A DNA stretch of 64,000 nucleotides from Rhizobium sp. Leaf453. GTDB taxonomy: Bacteria > Pseudomonadota > Alphaproteobacteria > Rhizobiales > Rhizobiaceae. Made by a program: the position numbers and the translations under genes. Within the stretch, counting starts at the first letter, position 1; every line of letters begins with the position of its first letter. The notes below the pieces were generated by a model. That model ran no database searches. It worked only from the letters and a program-made list of their open reading frames with translations, and had not been told where the DNA came from. The stretch is taken from assembly GCF_001425605.1 (NCBI RefSeq), contig NZ_LMRG01000026.1, positions 248,001 to 312,000 of the forward strand, written 5' to 3'. Of the stretch, positions 45,597 through 53,458 are shown piece after piece.

Positions 45597-47057
45597 TCAA
45601 TTCCTCACTTCGTCAGTCAGTTTGCGCGGCATATCGGTCGAAACGGAGGCGCCCACCACCCTGCCCGTGACCAACGGCTGCGAACGTTCGAAATTTGCGC
45701 CGGCGACGGCATCGCCGATGATCACCATCACCGGGCCGTCCAGTTCATCGCGATGCTGCAGGTCCGGCAGATCCTTCAGCGTGCCATGCAGCAGCTTGCG
45801 TTCGGCGCGGCTGGCATTCTCGATCACCGCGACGGTGGTTTCCGCCGGCAGGCCCGCTTCCATCAGCCGGGCAGCGACGGAAGCAGCCACGGTGCGGCCC
45901 ATATAGACGGCGATTGTCGCGCCGGAAATGGCAAGACGCGCCCAATCCGGCAACACATCGCCGGCAAGGTCGTGACCGGTCGTGAAAATTAGCGACGAGG
46001 CGACACCGCGCAGTGTCAAAGGAAGCTCGAAATCGGCGGCGGCGGCAAAGGCCGAGGTAATTCCAGGCACGATCTCATAGGTGACGCCCGCATCTCGCAG
46101 GGCAGCCATCTCTTCACCGGCACGGCCATAGACCAGCGGATCGCCAGACTTCAGCCGCACGACACGCTTGCCGTCCTGGCCAAGATGGACCAGCAACTGG
46201 TTGATCTCATCCTGCGACTTGGAATGGCAACCCTTGCGCTTGCCCACCGACAGGCGCTCGGCATCGCGCCGGCCCATATCGACAATCGCCTGCGGCACCA
46301 GCGCGTCGTACACGATCACGTCGGCTTCCATCATCACACGCTGCGCCCGCAGTGTCAGCAGGTCTTCGGCACCCGGGCCCGCACCCACCAGCCAGACATG
46401 ACCATGGGCGCGGCCGCTGGCATTCAGCAGCTTCGAAGCCTCGCGACGGGCTTCCGCAACATTACCGAGTGCGACCTGATCGGCAACGGCACCGGAGAAG
46501 AAGCGGCGCCAGAAGACGCGGCGGGATACACCGCGCGGCAGCAACCGGTCGACCGCATCGCGATAGGCCTGCGCCAGCGTGGCGAGGGCACCGAGCGACG
46601 GCGAAAGCAACTGGTCGATCTGCGCCCGGATCATCTGCGCCAGCACGGGACCGGCACCTTCCGTGCCGATGGCGACGGCAACAGGCGCACGGTTGACCAG
46701 CGCCGGCGTCAGAAAATCGCAGAATTCGGGCTGATCGACCGCGTTGGCGGGGATTTTCTCGGCCCGGGCCGCAGCGACAATCACACGATCCTGCGCCGCG
46801 TCACCCGTGGCGGCAAAAACCATGGTCGCGCCAACAACCTGAGAAGCCTCGAAGGGCTGCTTGACAAGCGAGATGTCATTGGCGGCGAGAAACACGGAGA
46901 AATCGGCTTCGGGCTGATCGGCATAAGCAACGATGCGCGCCTGCGTGTTCATCAGCAGCCTGACCTTGGCAAAAGCCTCGTCGCCATTGCCGAAAACCGC
47001 CACGCATTTCTGCGCAACGCGGAAGAAGGCCGGAAAGACGGTCAGTTGTTCGGTCAT
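45597..47057 (-). CDS. cysG: Siroheme synthase CysG (multifunctional)
   Basis: 486 residues. The N-terminal precorrin-2 dehydrogenase/ferrochelatase half contains the Rossmann region AVFGNGDEAFAKVRLL; the C-terminal SAM-dependent uroporphyrinogen-III methyltransferase half has VWLVGAGPGAEDLLTLRA, VVRLKSGDPLVYGRAGEE and GITSAFAAAA. It makes siroheme, the cofactor of CysI. First gene of the operon with DUF2849, cysI and DUF934. The upstream gap contains a small inverted repeat, tccct/aggga (47098-47114), about 41 bases before the start, which might be a regulator site. Confidence 0.95.
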   Translation of the reverse strand: MTEQLTVFPAFFRVAQKCVAVFGNGDEAFAKVRLLMNTQARIVAYADQPEADFSVFLAANDISLVKQPFEASQVVGATMVFAATGDAAQDRVIVAAARAEKIPANAVDQPEFCDFLTPALVNRAPVAVAIGTEGAGPVLAQMIRAQIDQLLSPSLGALATLAQAYRDAVDRLLPRGVSRRVFWRRFFSGAVADQVALGNVAEARREASKLLNASGRAHGHVWLVGAGPGAEDLLTLRAQRVMMEADVIVYDALVPQAIVDMGRRDAERLSVGKRKGCHSKSQDEINQLLVHLGQDGKRVVRLKSGDPLVYGRAGEEMAALRDAGVTYEIVPGITSAFAAAADFELPLTLRGVASSLIFTTGHDLAGDVLPDWARLAISGATIAVYMGRTVAASVAARLMEAGLPAETTVAVIENASRAERKLLHGTLKDLPDLQHRDELDGPVMVIIGDAVAGANFERSQPLVTGRVVGASVSTDMPRKLTDEVRN

Positions 47058-47301
47058 CGGTTTGGGAATGTGATCCTGTTACAGGTGCTGGAAAATATCC
47101 CTTTTATAGAGGGAAAATTGAAGAAACAGAAATTCCGATGACTTTGCAGGGGGATATTCTTTTGCTCGAACCCGCCGCAATTTGAGCAAATATCACCGGC
47201 CGTGTCGCCGCCGCCACATTCTGCGGCAAGCGATGCGGCATTGCACAAGGCAGCGCCTATCCGTTAAATGCGGATATTTGCAGTTCCCGGAGCCGCCCCA
47301 G

Positions 47302-47889
47302 ATGAGCAATACCGATCTCGCACGCCGCCTTCTTTCCGTCATCGAGGCCGACATTCTGCCACTGACGGAAATGGGCGTGGCGGCCGGAAACAAGGTGTTC
47401 GGGGCCGCGATCCTGCGCAAATCCGACCTATCCCTGGTGATCGCCGAAACCAACAACGAGACAGAAAACCCGCTCTGGCACGGCGAGGTCCACACGCTCA
47501 AGCGCTTCTACGAGCGCGCCGAAAAGCCGGACACCAGGGATCTGATCTTCCTCTCGACCCACGAGCCCTGCTCGATGTGCCTGTCCGCCATCACCTGGGC
47601 CGGCTTCGACAATTTCTACTATTTCTTCAGCCATGAAGATTCGCGCGATGCCTTTGCCATCCCGCATGACCTGAAAATCCTCAAGGAAGTCTTCCGCCTG
47701 GAGCCCGGCGGCTATGCGAAGAACAACGCCTTCTGGCACTCGTCGTCGATCGCCGATCTGGTGGCGACATCCGATGAGACGGCAAAACCTGCTCTACGAG
47801 AACAGGACGCCCGGATCCGCGCACGGTATCAGGGCCTTTCCGACACCTATCAGTCCGGCAAGGACGACAATGCCATTCCGCTGAATTGA
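47302..47889 (+). CDS. Cytidine/nucleoside deaminase-like zinc enzyme
   Basis: 195 residues from the ATG at 47302. Zinc motifs of the CDA superfamily: HGE in ENPLWHGEVHTL and PCxxC in HEPCSMCLSAI. HGE instead of the commoner HAE is also seen in yeast cytosine deaminase. The C-terminal 60 residues (about 135-195) extend beyond the core fold. Substrate unknown; may act on a free base or nucleoside. No signal peptide. MazG starts six bases after its stop, so the two genes are in one operon. Confidence 0.82.
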   Translation: MSNTDLARRLLSVIEADILPLTEMGVAAGNKVFGAAILRKSDLSLVIAETNNETENPLWHGEVHTLKRFYERAEKPDTRDLIFLSTHEPCSMCLSAITWAGFDNFYYFFSHEDSRDAFAIPHDLKILKEVFRLEPGGYAKNNAFWHSSSIADLVATSDETAKPALREQDARIRARYQGLSDTYQSGKDDNAIPLN

Positions 47890-47894
47890 GCCCC

Positions 47895-48728
47895 ATGCAG
47901 CCCTCCCAGAATATCACCCGCCTCATCGAGATCATGGAAGCCCTGCGCCAGCCGGAAACCGGCTGCCCCTGGGATATCGTCCAGACCTTCGAGACCATCA
48001 AGCCCTACACGCTCGAAGAAGCCTATGAAGTGGCCGACGCTATCGAGCGCAAGGACATGGACGACCTGTGCGACGAACTGGGCGACCTGTTGCTGCAGGT
48101 GGTTTTTCATGCGCGCATGGCCGAGGAAGCCGGCGATTTCGCTTTCGGCGATGTGGTCGAGGCGATCACCAAAAAAATGATCCGCCGCCATCCGCATGTC
48201 TTTGCCCGCTCGGACGCGGACACCCCGCAGGCGGTCAAGCTGCAGTGGGACCAGATCAAGCAGGCGGAAAAGGCCGAGCGTCGCGAGCGACGTGTACGTC
48301 GTGGCCTGCCAGAGGAGACCGACAAGGGCCATCTCGGCTCCGTCCAGCGTAGCTTTCCCGCGCTGGTGGAAGCCCTGAAACTGCAGGAACGCGCGGCAAA
48401 GGTCGGCTTCGACTGGTCCTCGCCGGAACCGATCCTCGACAAGATCGAGGAGGAAATCGCCGAACTGCGCGAGGCGCTCGCCTCGAACGACAAGGCGAAG
48501 GTGGCGGACGAACTCGGCGACCTGATCTTCGCCGTCGTCAATATCGGCCGCCATGTCGGCGCCGATCCGGAAATGGCGCTGCGCGGCACCAACACCAAAT
48601 TCCGCCGCCGCTTCTCCCATATCGAAACTGCGCTGGAGGAAAACGGCGAGAGTCTGGAAGCGGCGACGCTGGAGCGGATGGAAGAGCTGTGGCAGGCCGC
48701 AAAGGCGATCGAGCGGCAATTGAAGTAG
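47895..48728 (+). CDS. mazG: Nucleoside triphosphate pyrophosphohydrolase MazG
   Basis: 277 residues with two MazG domains. First repeat: LRQPETGCPWDIVQTFETIKPYTLEEAYEV and ELGDLLLQVVFHA; second: EIAELREALASND and DELGDLIFAVVNIGRH. The EExxD-type metal residues are present in both. Removes aberrant NTPs. I start at the ATG at 47895. Pairing with the deaminase fits nucleotide housekeeping. Confidence 0.95.
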   Translation: MQPSQNITRLIEIMEALRQPETGCPWDIVQTFETIKPYTLEEAYEVADAIERKDMDDLCDELGDLLLQVVFHARMAEEAGDFAFGDVVEAITKKMIRRHPHVFARSDADTPQAVKLQWDQIKQAEKAERRERRVRRGLPEETDKGHLGSVQRSFPALVEALKLQERAAKVGFDWSSPEPILDKIEEEIAELREALASNDKAKVADELGDLIFAVVNIGRHVGADPEMALRGTNTKFRRRFSHIETALEENGESLEAATLERMEELWQAAKAIERQLK

Positions 48729-48793
48729 ACGGCTTGGGCTCTTTACGTAGGGTCAGGCCGTAACGTGAACCGAACCTACCCGCTTGATCACGA

Positions 48794-49393
48794 TCACTCT
48801 CCTGTCCATTCCGAAGAATCGTAGCCGGGAACCACAGGAACCGGCGGCCCATATTTGCGGTGATATACCCTTAGCATTTCAAACAACTGCCTCGCGGATA
48901 TGCCGACCATCCAGTTTGACTGGAATTCAATCTCACTTCCGTTTTCCAACTCGAAAACAAACGTCTTGACCGTCCGATACTGACCGCTTTCGCGGAACCT
49001 GATCTTGGAAATAGCGGACCACAACAGCATTTTGGCGCGCGGCTGCAGGAAGGTCACGGAATTCGCATCAATGATCACGACCGGCTTCTCGAAATCCATT
49101 CGGGAAAGCATTCGCCGCAGAACAACGATGCATCCGGCGGCTAGCAGACACCACGCGATCAGGCCGATGGCATGTCTCGCGGGAAAATCGGGGACAAGTT
49201 TGCCGACCGACGTAATGATGATCAGAGGAAGAATCAGACCCGCGGCGTAGGCGCAGAGCCGATACGGAGCTTCTGACTCCTTGAACTCCCATCGCGGAAA
49301 CTCATCCGTGCTCTTCGGGTCCATGGACTTTGATCGCTCCGCATTCGGAAGCACGCCCCTGCCGAAATGCGGAGGTCGTGGGATACGGAACAT
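48794..49393 (-). CDS. Hypothetical membrane-anchored protein
   Basis: 199 residues; family not recognised. Two hydrophobic segments near residues 44-65 (LCAYAAGLILPLIIITSVG) and 75-95 (AIGLIAWCLLAAGCIVVL), then a soluble C-terminal half with a PH-like beta pattern (VVIIDANSVTFLQPRAKMLLW, FVFELENGSEIEFQ). The start may be 49393 or the ATG at 49324 (MDPKSTDEF); neither has a strong ribosome-binding site. It sits between mazG and hflX on the minus strand, not part of a visible operon. Confidence 0.6.
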   Translation of the reverse strand: MFRIPRPPHFGRGVLPNAERSKSMDPKSTDEFPRWEFKESEAPYRLCAYAAGLILPLIIITSVGKLVPDFPARHAIGLIAWCLLAAGCIVVLRRMLSRMDFEKPVVIIDANSVTFLQPRAKMLLWSAISKIRFRESGQYRTVKTFVFELENGSEIEFQSNWMVGISARQLFEMLRVYHRKYGPPVPVVPGYDSSEWTGE

Positions 49394-49446
49394 GTCCGTC
49401 CATTCCCTAACAAAGGGTTCAAAAGCGAAAAGTTATGAGAAACGGC

Positions 49447-50772
49447 TCACCAGTCCTGAGCCGCAGCCTTCGGACCATTGCCCAGCCGACGATCCAGTTC
49501 ATCCGCCTCGTTCGGCGTCATGCGCAAATCAAGGCTGACGGAGCCGTCTTCCATGTCCTCGCGGCCATCGACCATGGTGTGCTCGTAGATCCAGGACAGG
49601 AGCTGCAGCTTGTTCGGCGGCAGCACGACTGTCGTTTCCGTCAGGACACCGGAAAGGCGCTTGTTGATCTCGTTGAGCAGATGATCGACGCCCTCGCCCG
49701 TAACGGCGGAAACCGCCACCGTGCTCTCGCTGTTCTCGGCCTTTTGCACGAGGCTGATATGCGCCTCCTCGCCGAGCAGGTCGATCTTGTTCCAGACTTC
49801 GAGAATGCGCTCGGAGCGTGCCTTTTCGTCGATCCCCAGATCGTCGAGGATGCCGATGACGTCCTGTGCCTGCACCGCATTGTCGGGATCCGAAAAATCG
49901 CGCACATGCAGGATCAGGTCGGCTTCCAGCACCTCTTCCAGCGTCGCACGGAATGCGGCAACCAGATGGATCGGCAGGTCGGAGATGAAACCGACCGTGT
50001 CGGACAGGATCACCATGCGCCCGTGCGGCAGCTTCATCCGCCGCAGCGTCGGGTCGAGCGTGGCAAACAGCATGTCCTCTGCCAGCACGCCGGCGCCGGT
50101 GATGCGGTTGAACAGGGTCGATTTGCCGGCATTGGTATAGCCGACCAGCGCCACGATCGGGTGCGGCACCTTCTTGCGCTTTGCCCGGTGAAGCTGGCGG
50201 GTGCGGCGCACCTGCTCCAGCTCCTTCTCGAGCTTGATGATCTTGTCCTGCAGCAGCCGGCGGTCGGCTTCGATCTGCGTTTCACCCGGACCGCCCATGA
50301 AGCCCGCACCACCGCGCTGGCGTTCAAGGTGGGTCCAGCTGCGAACCAGCCGGCCCTTCTGATAGTTGAGATGGGCCAGTTCGACCTGCAGCGTGCCTTC
50401 CTTGGTGGAAGCACGGCGACCGAAGATTTCAAGGATCAGACCGGTCCGGTCGATGACCTTGCCGTTCCATTCTTTTTCCAGATTGCGCTGCTGCACCGGC
50501 GTCAGCGGATGATCGATAATCACCAGACCGGCATTGTGCTCGCTCAGGAGATGGCCGATTTCTTCGATCTTGCCGCTGCCGAGCAATGTGCCCGGCTTCG
50601 GCTGCGCGACCGGCACGATCATGCCATGGACAACGTCGAGATCGATCGCGCGGGCCAGCCCGATGGTTTCTTCCAGCCGGCTCTCGTCGCTGCGTGTCGA
50701 CGTCGCGGCAATGATGTCGGCACTCTGTTTCCCGGTCTTTTTCAGGACCGGGACGATGACGACGGCGCGCAT
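49447..50772 (-). CDS. hflX: Ribosome-associated GTPase HflX
   Basis: 441 residues. N-terminal HflX domain (VVIIDHPLTPVQQRNLEKEW-type segment, GPGETQIEADRRLL) then the G domain: G1 GYTNAGKST, G3 DTVGFI, G4 NKID. It rescues or splits stalled ribosomes under stress. The ATG at 50772 has a weak ribosome-binding site. The frame remains open for 26 codons back to the hfq stop, and those codons read like coding sequence (SASIIPELEKLRDDM) but contain no ATG, GTG or TTG, so the true start may be a rare codon further upstream. Directly downstream of hfq. Confidence 0.93.
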   Translation of the reverse strand: MRAVVIVPVLKKTGKQSADIIAATSTRSDESRLEETIGLARAIDLDVVHGMIVPVAQPKPGTLLGSGKIEEIGHLLSEHNAGLVIIDHPLTPVQQRNLEKEWNGKVIDRTGLILEIFGRRASTKEGTLQVELAHLNYQKGRLVRSWTHLERQRGGAGFMGGPGETQIEADRRLLQDKIIKLEKELEQVRRTRQLHRAKRKKVPHPIVALVGYTNAGKSTLFNRITGAGVLAEDMLFATLDPTLRRMKLPHGRMVILSDTVGFISDLPIHLVAAFRATLEEVLEADLILHVRDFSDPDNAVQAQDVIGILDDLGIDEKARSERILEVWNKIDLLGEEAHISLVQKAENSESTVAVSAVTGEGVDHLLNEINKRLSGVLTETTVVLPPNKLQLLSWIYEHTMVDGREDMEDGSVSLDLRMTPNEADELDRRLGNGPKAAAQDW

Positions 50773-50850
50773 GTCATCACGGAGCTTTTCCAGCTCCGGA
50801 ATGATTGACGCCGATTTTGTATCACGCTTGGTAATCTGTTCTGTATCCCG

Positions 50851-51093
50851 TCAGGATGCGGATTCTTCGCTCTCGAACATCTGCATCGGCTGTCCCGGCA
50901 TAATTGTCGAGATCGCGTGCTTGTATACGAGCTGGGAGTGCCCGTCACGCCGCAAGAGGACACAAAAGTTGTCGAAAGACGTGACAACGCCTGTGAGTTT
51001 CACACCATTGATAAGAAAAATTGTCAGAGATATCTTCTGCTTGCGGACGGTGTTGAGAAAAAGATCCTGCAAGTTCTGAGAACGTTCCGCCAT
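50851..51093 (-). CDS. hfq: RNA chaperone Hfq
   Basis: 80 residues. Sm1 ([26 protein letters not shown], in parts) and Sm2 (YKHAISTI) motifs are complete, with the proximal-face Gln/Phe/Lys/His residues. Hexameric chaperone for sRNA-mRNA pairing. Located upstream of hflX as in most proteobacteria; AAGAAG lies upstream of the ATG. Confidence 0.98.
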   Translation of the reverse strand: MAERSQNLQDLFLNTVRKQKISLTIFLINGVKLTGVVTSFDNFCVLLRRDGHSQLVYKHAISTIMPGQPMQMFESEESAS

Positions 51094-51204
51094 AGCGCCG
51101 CTTCTTTCTTATTGTCCGGTCCGATGTAACCGGTTGAATATACGATCTGAATACCCTGAACGCCGCGAAAAAGAGCTCTCGCAGGCATCCCCCCGGATTT
51201 GGTA

Positions 51205-52068
51205 TCAAATCACGGTCTTTTCCGCAATGTCGAAAAAGGCTTCGCGAATTTTCTGTGACACGCTGCCCGGGTGCCCGTTGGCGATGGTTTTACCGTTAAC
51301 GGCGACAACAGGAAAACAGATGCTCGTCGCGGCCGTGATGAAGACCTCGCGGGCCTCCAGCATGTCCTCGACCGTGAATGCCTCCTCGACGATCTCCATG
51401 CCGAGCGTATCCGTCACATCCTTCAAGGTCGTGCGGGTAATGCCGCGCAGAATGCCGTGCTCCGCATGGCGTGTGCGCAGCCGCCCGTCGCGATCGACGA
51501 TCCAGACATTCGTCGCTGCCCCTTCCTTCACCGTACCGTCGGCATCGACGAAGATCGCCTCCTGCGCGCCCTCTTCCCTGGCCGCCTGACGCGCCAGCAC
51601 GTTCGGCAGCAAGCCGACCGACTTGATATCCACCCGGTCCCAGCGGTTTTCCGGCACGATGATCGCGCGGATACCGTTGGCATTCTTTGCCGCGATCACC
51701 GAGGCATCCGTCCGCTTGGCGGTGACGACCACCGTCGCGGGCGTGCCGTCCTTCGGGAACACATGGTCGCGCCGCGCCGTGCCGCGCGTCACCTGCAGGT
51801 AGAACAGCCCGTTGCGGACGCGATTGCGCCGCAGAACCTCGCGGATGACGACCACGAGTGCGGCCCGCGTCATCGGCCAGTCGATACGCAATTCACTGAG
51901 CGACCGGTCCAACCTGTCGAGATGCCGTGTCAGATCAACGATCAGACCATGGCGCACTTCGCAGACCTCGTAGACTCCGTCGGCAAACTGGAAGCCGCGG
52001 TCTTCGATATGGACGCCAGCGTCCGCATGGCGCTGATAGGCGCCGTTCACATAGGCAATTCTTGTCAT
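51205..52068 (-). CDS. dat: D-amino-acid transaminase (class IV PLP aminotransferase)
   Basis: 287 residues. Family features: HIEDRGFQFADGVYEV, PLP Lys in DIKSVGLLPNVLARQ, and GTVKEGAATNVWIV. Converts D-alanine and related D-amino acids with 2-oxo acids. Branched-chain aminotransferase-like relatives exist, but the position between ntrX and hfq matches dat in related rhizobia. No secretion signal. Confidence 0.88.
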   Translation of the reverse strand: MTRIAYVNGAYQRHADAGVHIEDRGFQFADGVYEVCEVRHGLIVDLTRHLDRLDRSLSELRIDWPMTRAALVVVIREVLRRNRVRNGLFYLQVTRGTARRDHVFPKDGTPATVVVTAKRTDASVIAAKNANGIRAIIVPENRWDRVDIKSVGLLPNVLARQAAREEGAQEAIFVDADGTVKEGAATNVWIVDRDGRLRTRHAEHGILRGITRTTLKDVTDTLGMEIVEEAFTVEDMLEAREVFITAATSICFPVVAVNGKTIANGHPGSVSQKIREAFFDIAEKTVI

Positions 52069-52093
52069 CGAATAGGGTGTTCCAGATAAAAGG

Positions 52094-53458
52094 TCAGACG
52101 CCCAGCGATTTCAACTTGCGGTGCAGCGCCGAGCGCTCCATGCCGACAAACTCCGCCGTGCGTGAAATATTGCCGCCGAACCGGTTGATCTGGGCGATTA
52201 GATAGTCCCGCTCGAACATTTCGCGCGCCTCGCGCAAAGGCAGCGTCATGATGTGCTGGTCGCCCTGCGCCGAAATCTTCGGCAGGCTGTCGCCGACCTC
52301 GCTCGGCAGCATGTCGGCCGAGATCGCCGCATCCGGACCGTCGCTGCGGGCGAGGATCATCAGCCGCTCGATGTTGTTGCGCAGCTGCCGAATATTGCCC
52401 GGCCAGTCGTGGGATTGCAGAACGGCCAGCGCGTCGTCGCCGATCTTGCGCGTGCGGATGCCCGCCTGTTCACTGACCTGGCGCATGAACATGTCGACCA
52501 GGAACGGAATGTCTTCGCGCCGCTCGGCAAGTGCTGGCACGCGGACGGGAATCACCGCCAGCCGATGGTAGAGATCTTCCCGGAACGCCCCTTCGGCAAT
52601 CTGGCTTTCGAGGTTGTAGGCGGTGGACGAGATGATGCGAACATCGACCTTGACGCGCTTTGAGCCACCGACGCGCTCGAACTGCTGGTCGACCAGCACG
52701 CGCAGGATCTTGTTCTGCGTCTCGCGCGGCATTTCGCCGACTTCGTCGAGATAGAGGATGCCGCCATGCGCTTCTTCCAACGCACCCGTCTTGCGGGGCT
52801 GGCCTGGCGTTCCCTCGGTGCCGAACAGCGCAATCTCCATCCGCTCGGGCGTGATTGCCGCCGCATTCAGTGCGACGAACGGGCCGGCACTGCGCGACGA
52901 TTTGCGATGGATCATCCGGGCGACGAGTTCCTTGCCGGAGCCGGACGGGCCGTGGATCATGATGCGGCTGTTGGTCGGCGAGACTTTCTCGATCGTCTGG
53001 CGCAACTGCGAAACAGCGACCGACGTGCCGATCAATTCGACCGGATCGCCCGAGCGTTTTTTCAGCTCCGACACTTCCTTTTTCAGCTTGGAATTTTCAA
53101 GCGCCCGCTCGGCGATGAGAATCAGGCGGTCGGCCTTGAACGGCTTCTCGATGAAATCGTATGCGCCGCGGCGAATAGCGGAAACGGCGGTCTCGATATT
53201 GCCATGGCCGGAAATCATCACCACCGGCAGATCGGGATAGCGGCTCTTCACCTCATCCAGCAGCGCCAGGCCGTCCAGCCGGCTGCCCTGCATCCAGATA
53301 TCGAGAAAGACCAGCCGTGGAACGCGATCGCTGATCGCCGCGAGCGCGCTGTCGCTGTCGAATGCCGTCCGCGTTTCATGGCCTTCGTCGGACAGGATAC
53401 CGGAGACGATCTCGCGGATGTCCTCCTCGTCGTCCACAACCAGAATGTCAGCCGCCAT
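52094..53458 (-). CDS. ntrX: Response regulator NtrX
   Basis: 454 residues. Receiver domain with Asp9/Asp10 and phospho-acceptor Asp53 (FLDIWMQG), a central AAA+ domain (Walker A GPSGSGKE, Walker B LYLDEVGEMP) and a Fis-type helix-turn-helix at the C-terminus (NISRTAEFVGMERSALHRKL). The sigma-54 contact loop GAFTGA, present in NtrC of this window, is replaced by GTPGQP-type sequence, so sigma-54 activation is doubtful. Overlaps ntrY by 11 bases. Controls envelope, redox or nitrogen functions in other alphaproteobacteria. Confidence 0.94.
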   Translation of the reverse strand: MAADILVVDDEEDIREIVSGILSDEGHETRTAFDSDSALAAISDRVPRLVFLDIWMQGSRLDGLALLDEVKSRYPDLPVVMISGHGNIETAVSAIRRGAYDFIEKPFKADRLILIAERALENSKLKKEVSELKKRSGDPVELIGTSVAVSQLRQTIEKVSPTNSRIMIHGPSGSGKELVARMIHRKSSRSAGPFVALNAAAITPERMEIALFGTEGTPGQPRKTGALEEAHGGILYLDEVGEMPRETQNKILRVLVDQQFERVGGSKRVKVDVRIISSTAYNLESQIAEGAFREDLYHRLAVIPVRVPALAERREDIPFLVDMFMRQVSEQAGIRTRKIGDDALAVLQSHDWPGNIRQLRNNIERLMILARSDGPDAAISADMLPSEVGDSLPKISAQGDQHIMTLPLREAREMFERDYLIAQINRFGGNISRTAEFVGMERSALHRKLKSLGV

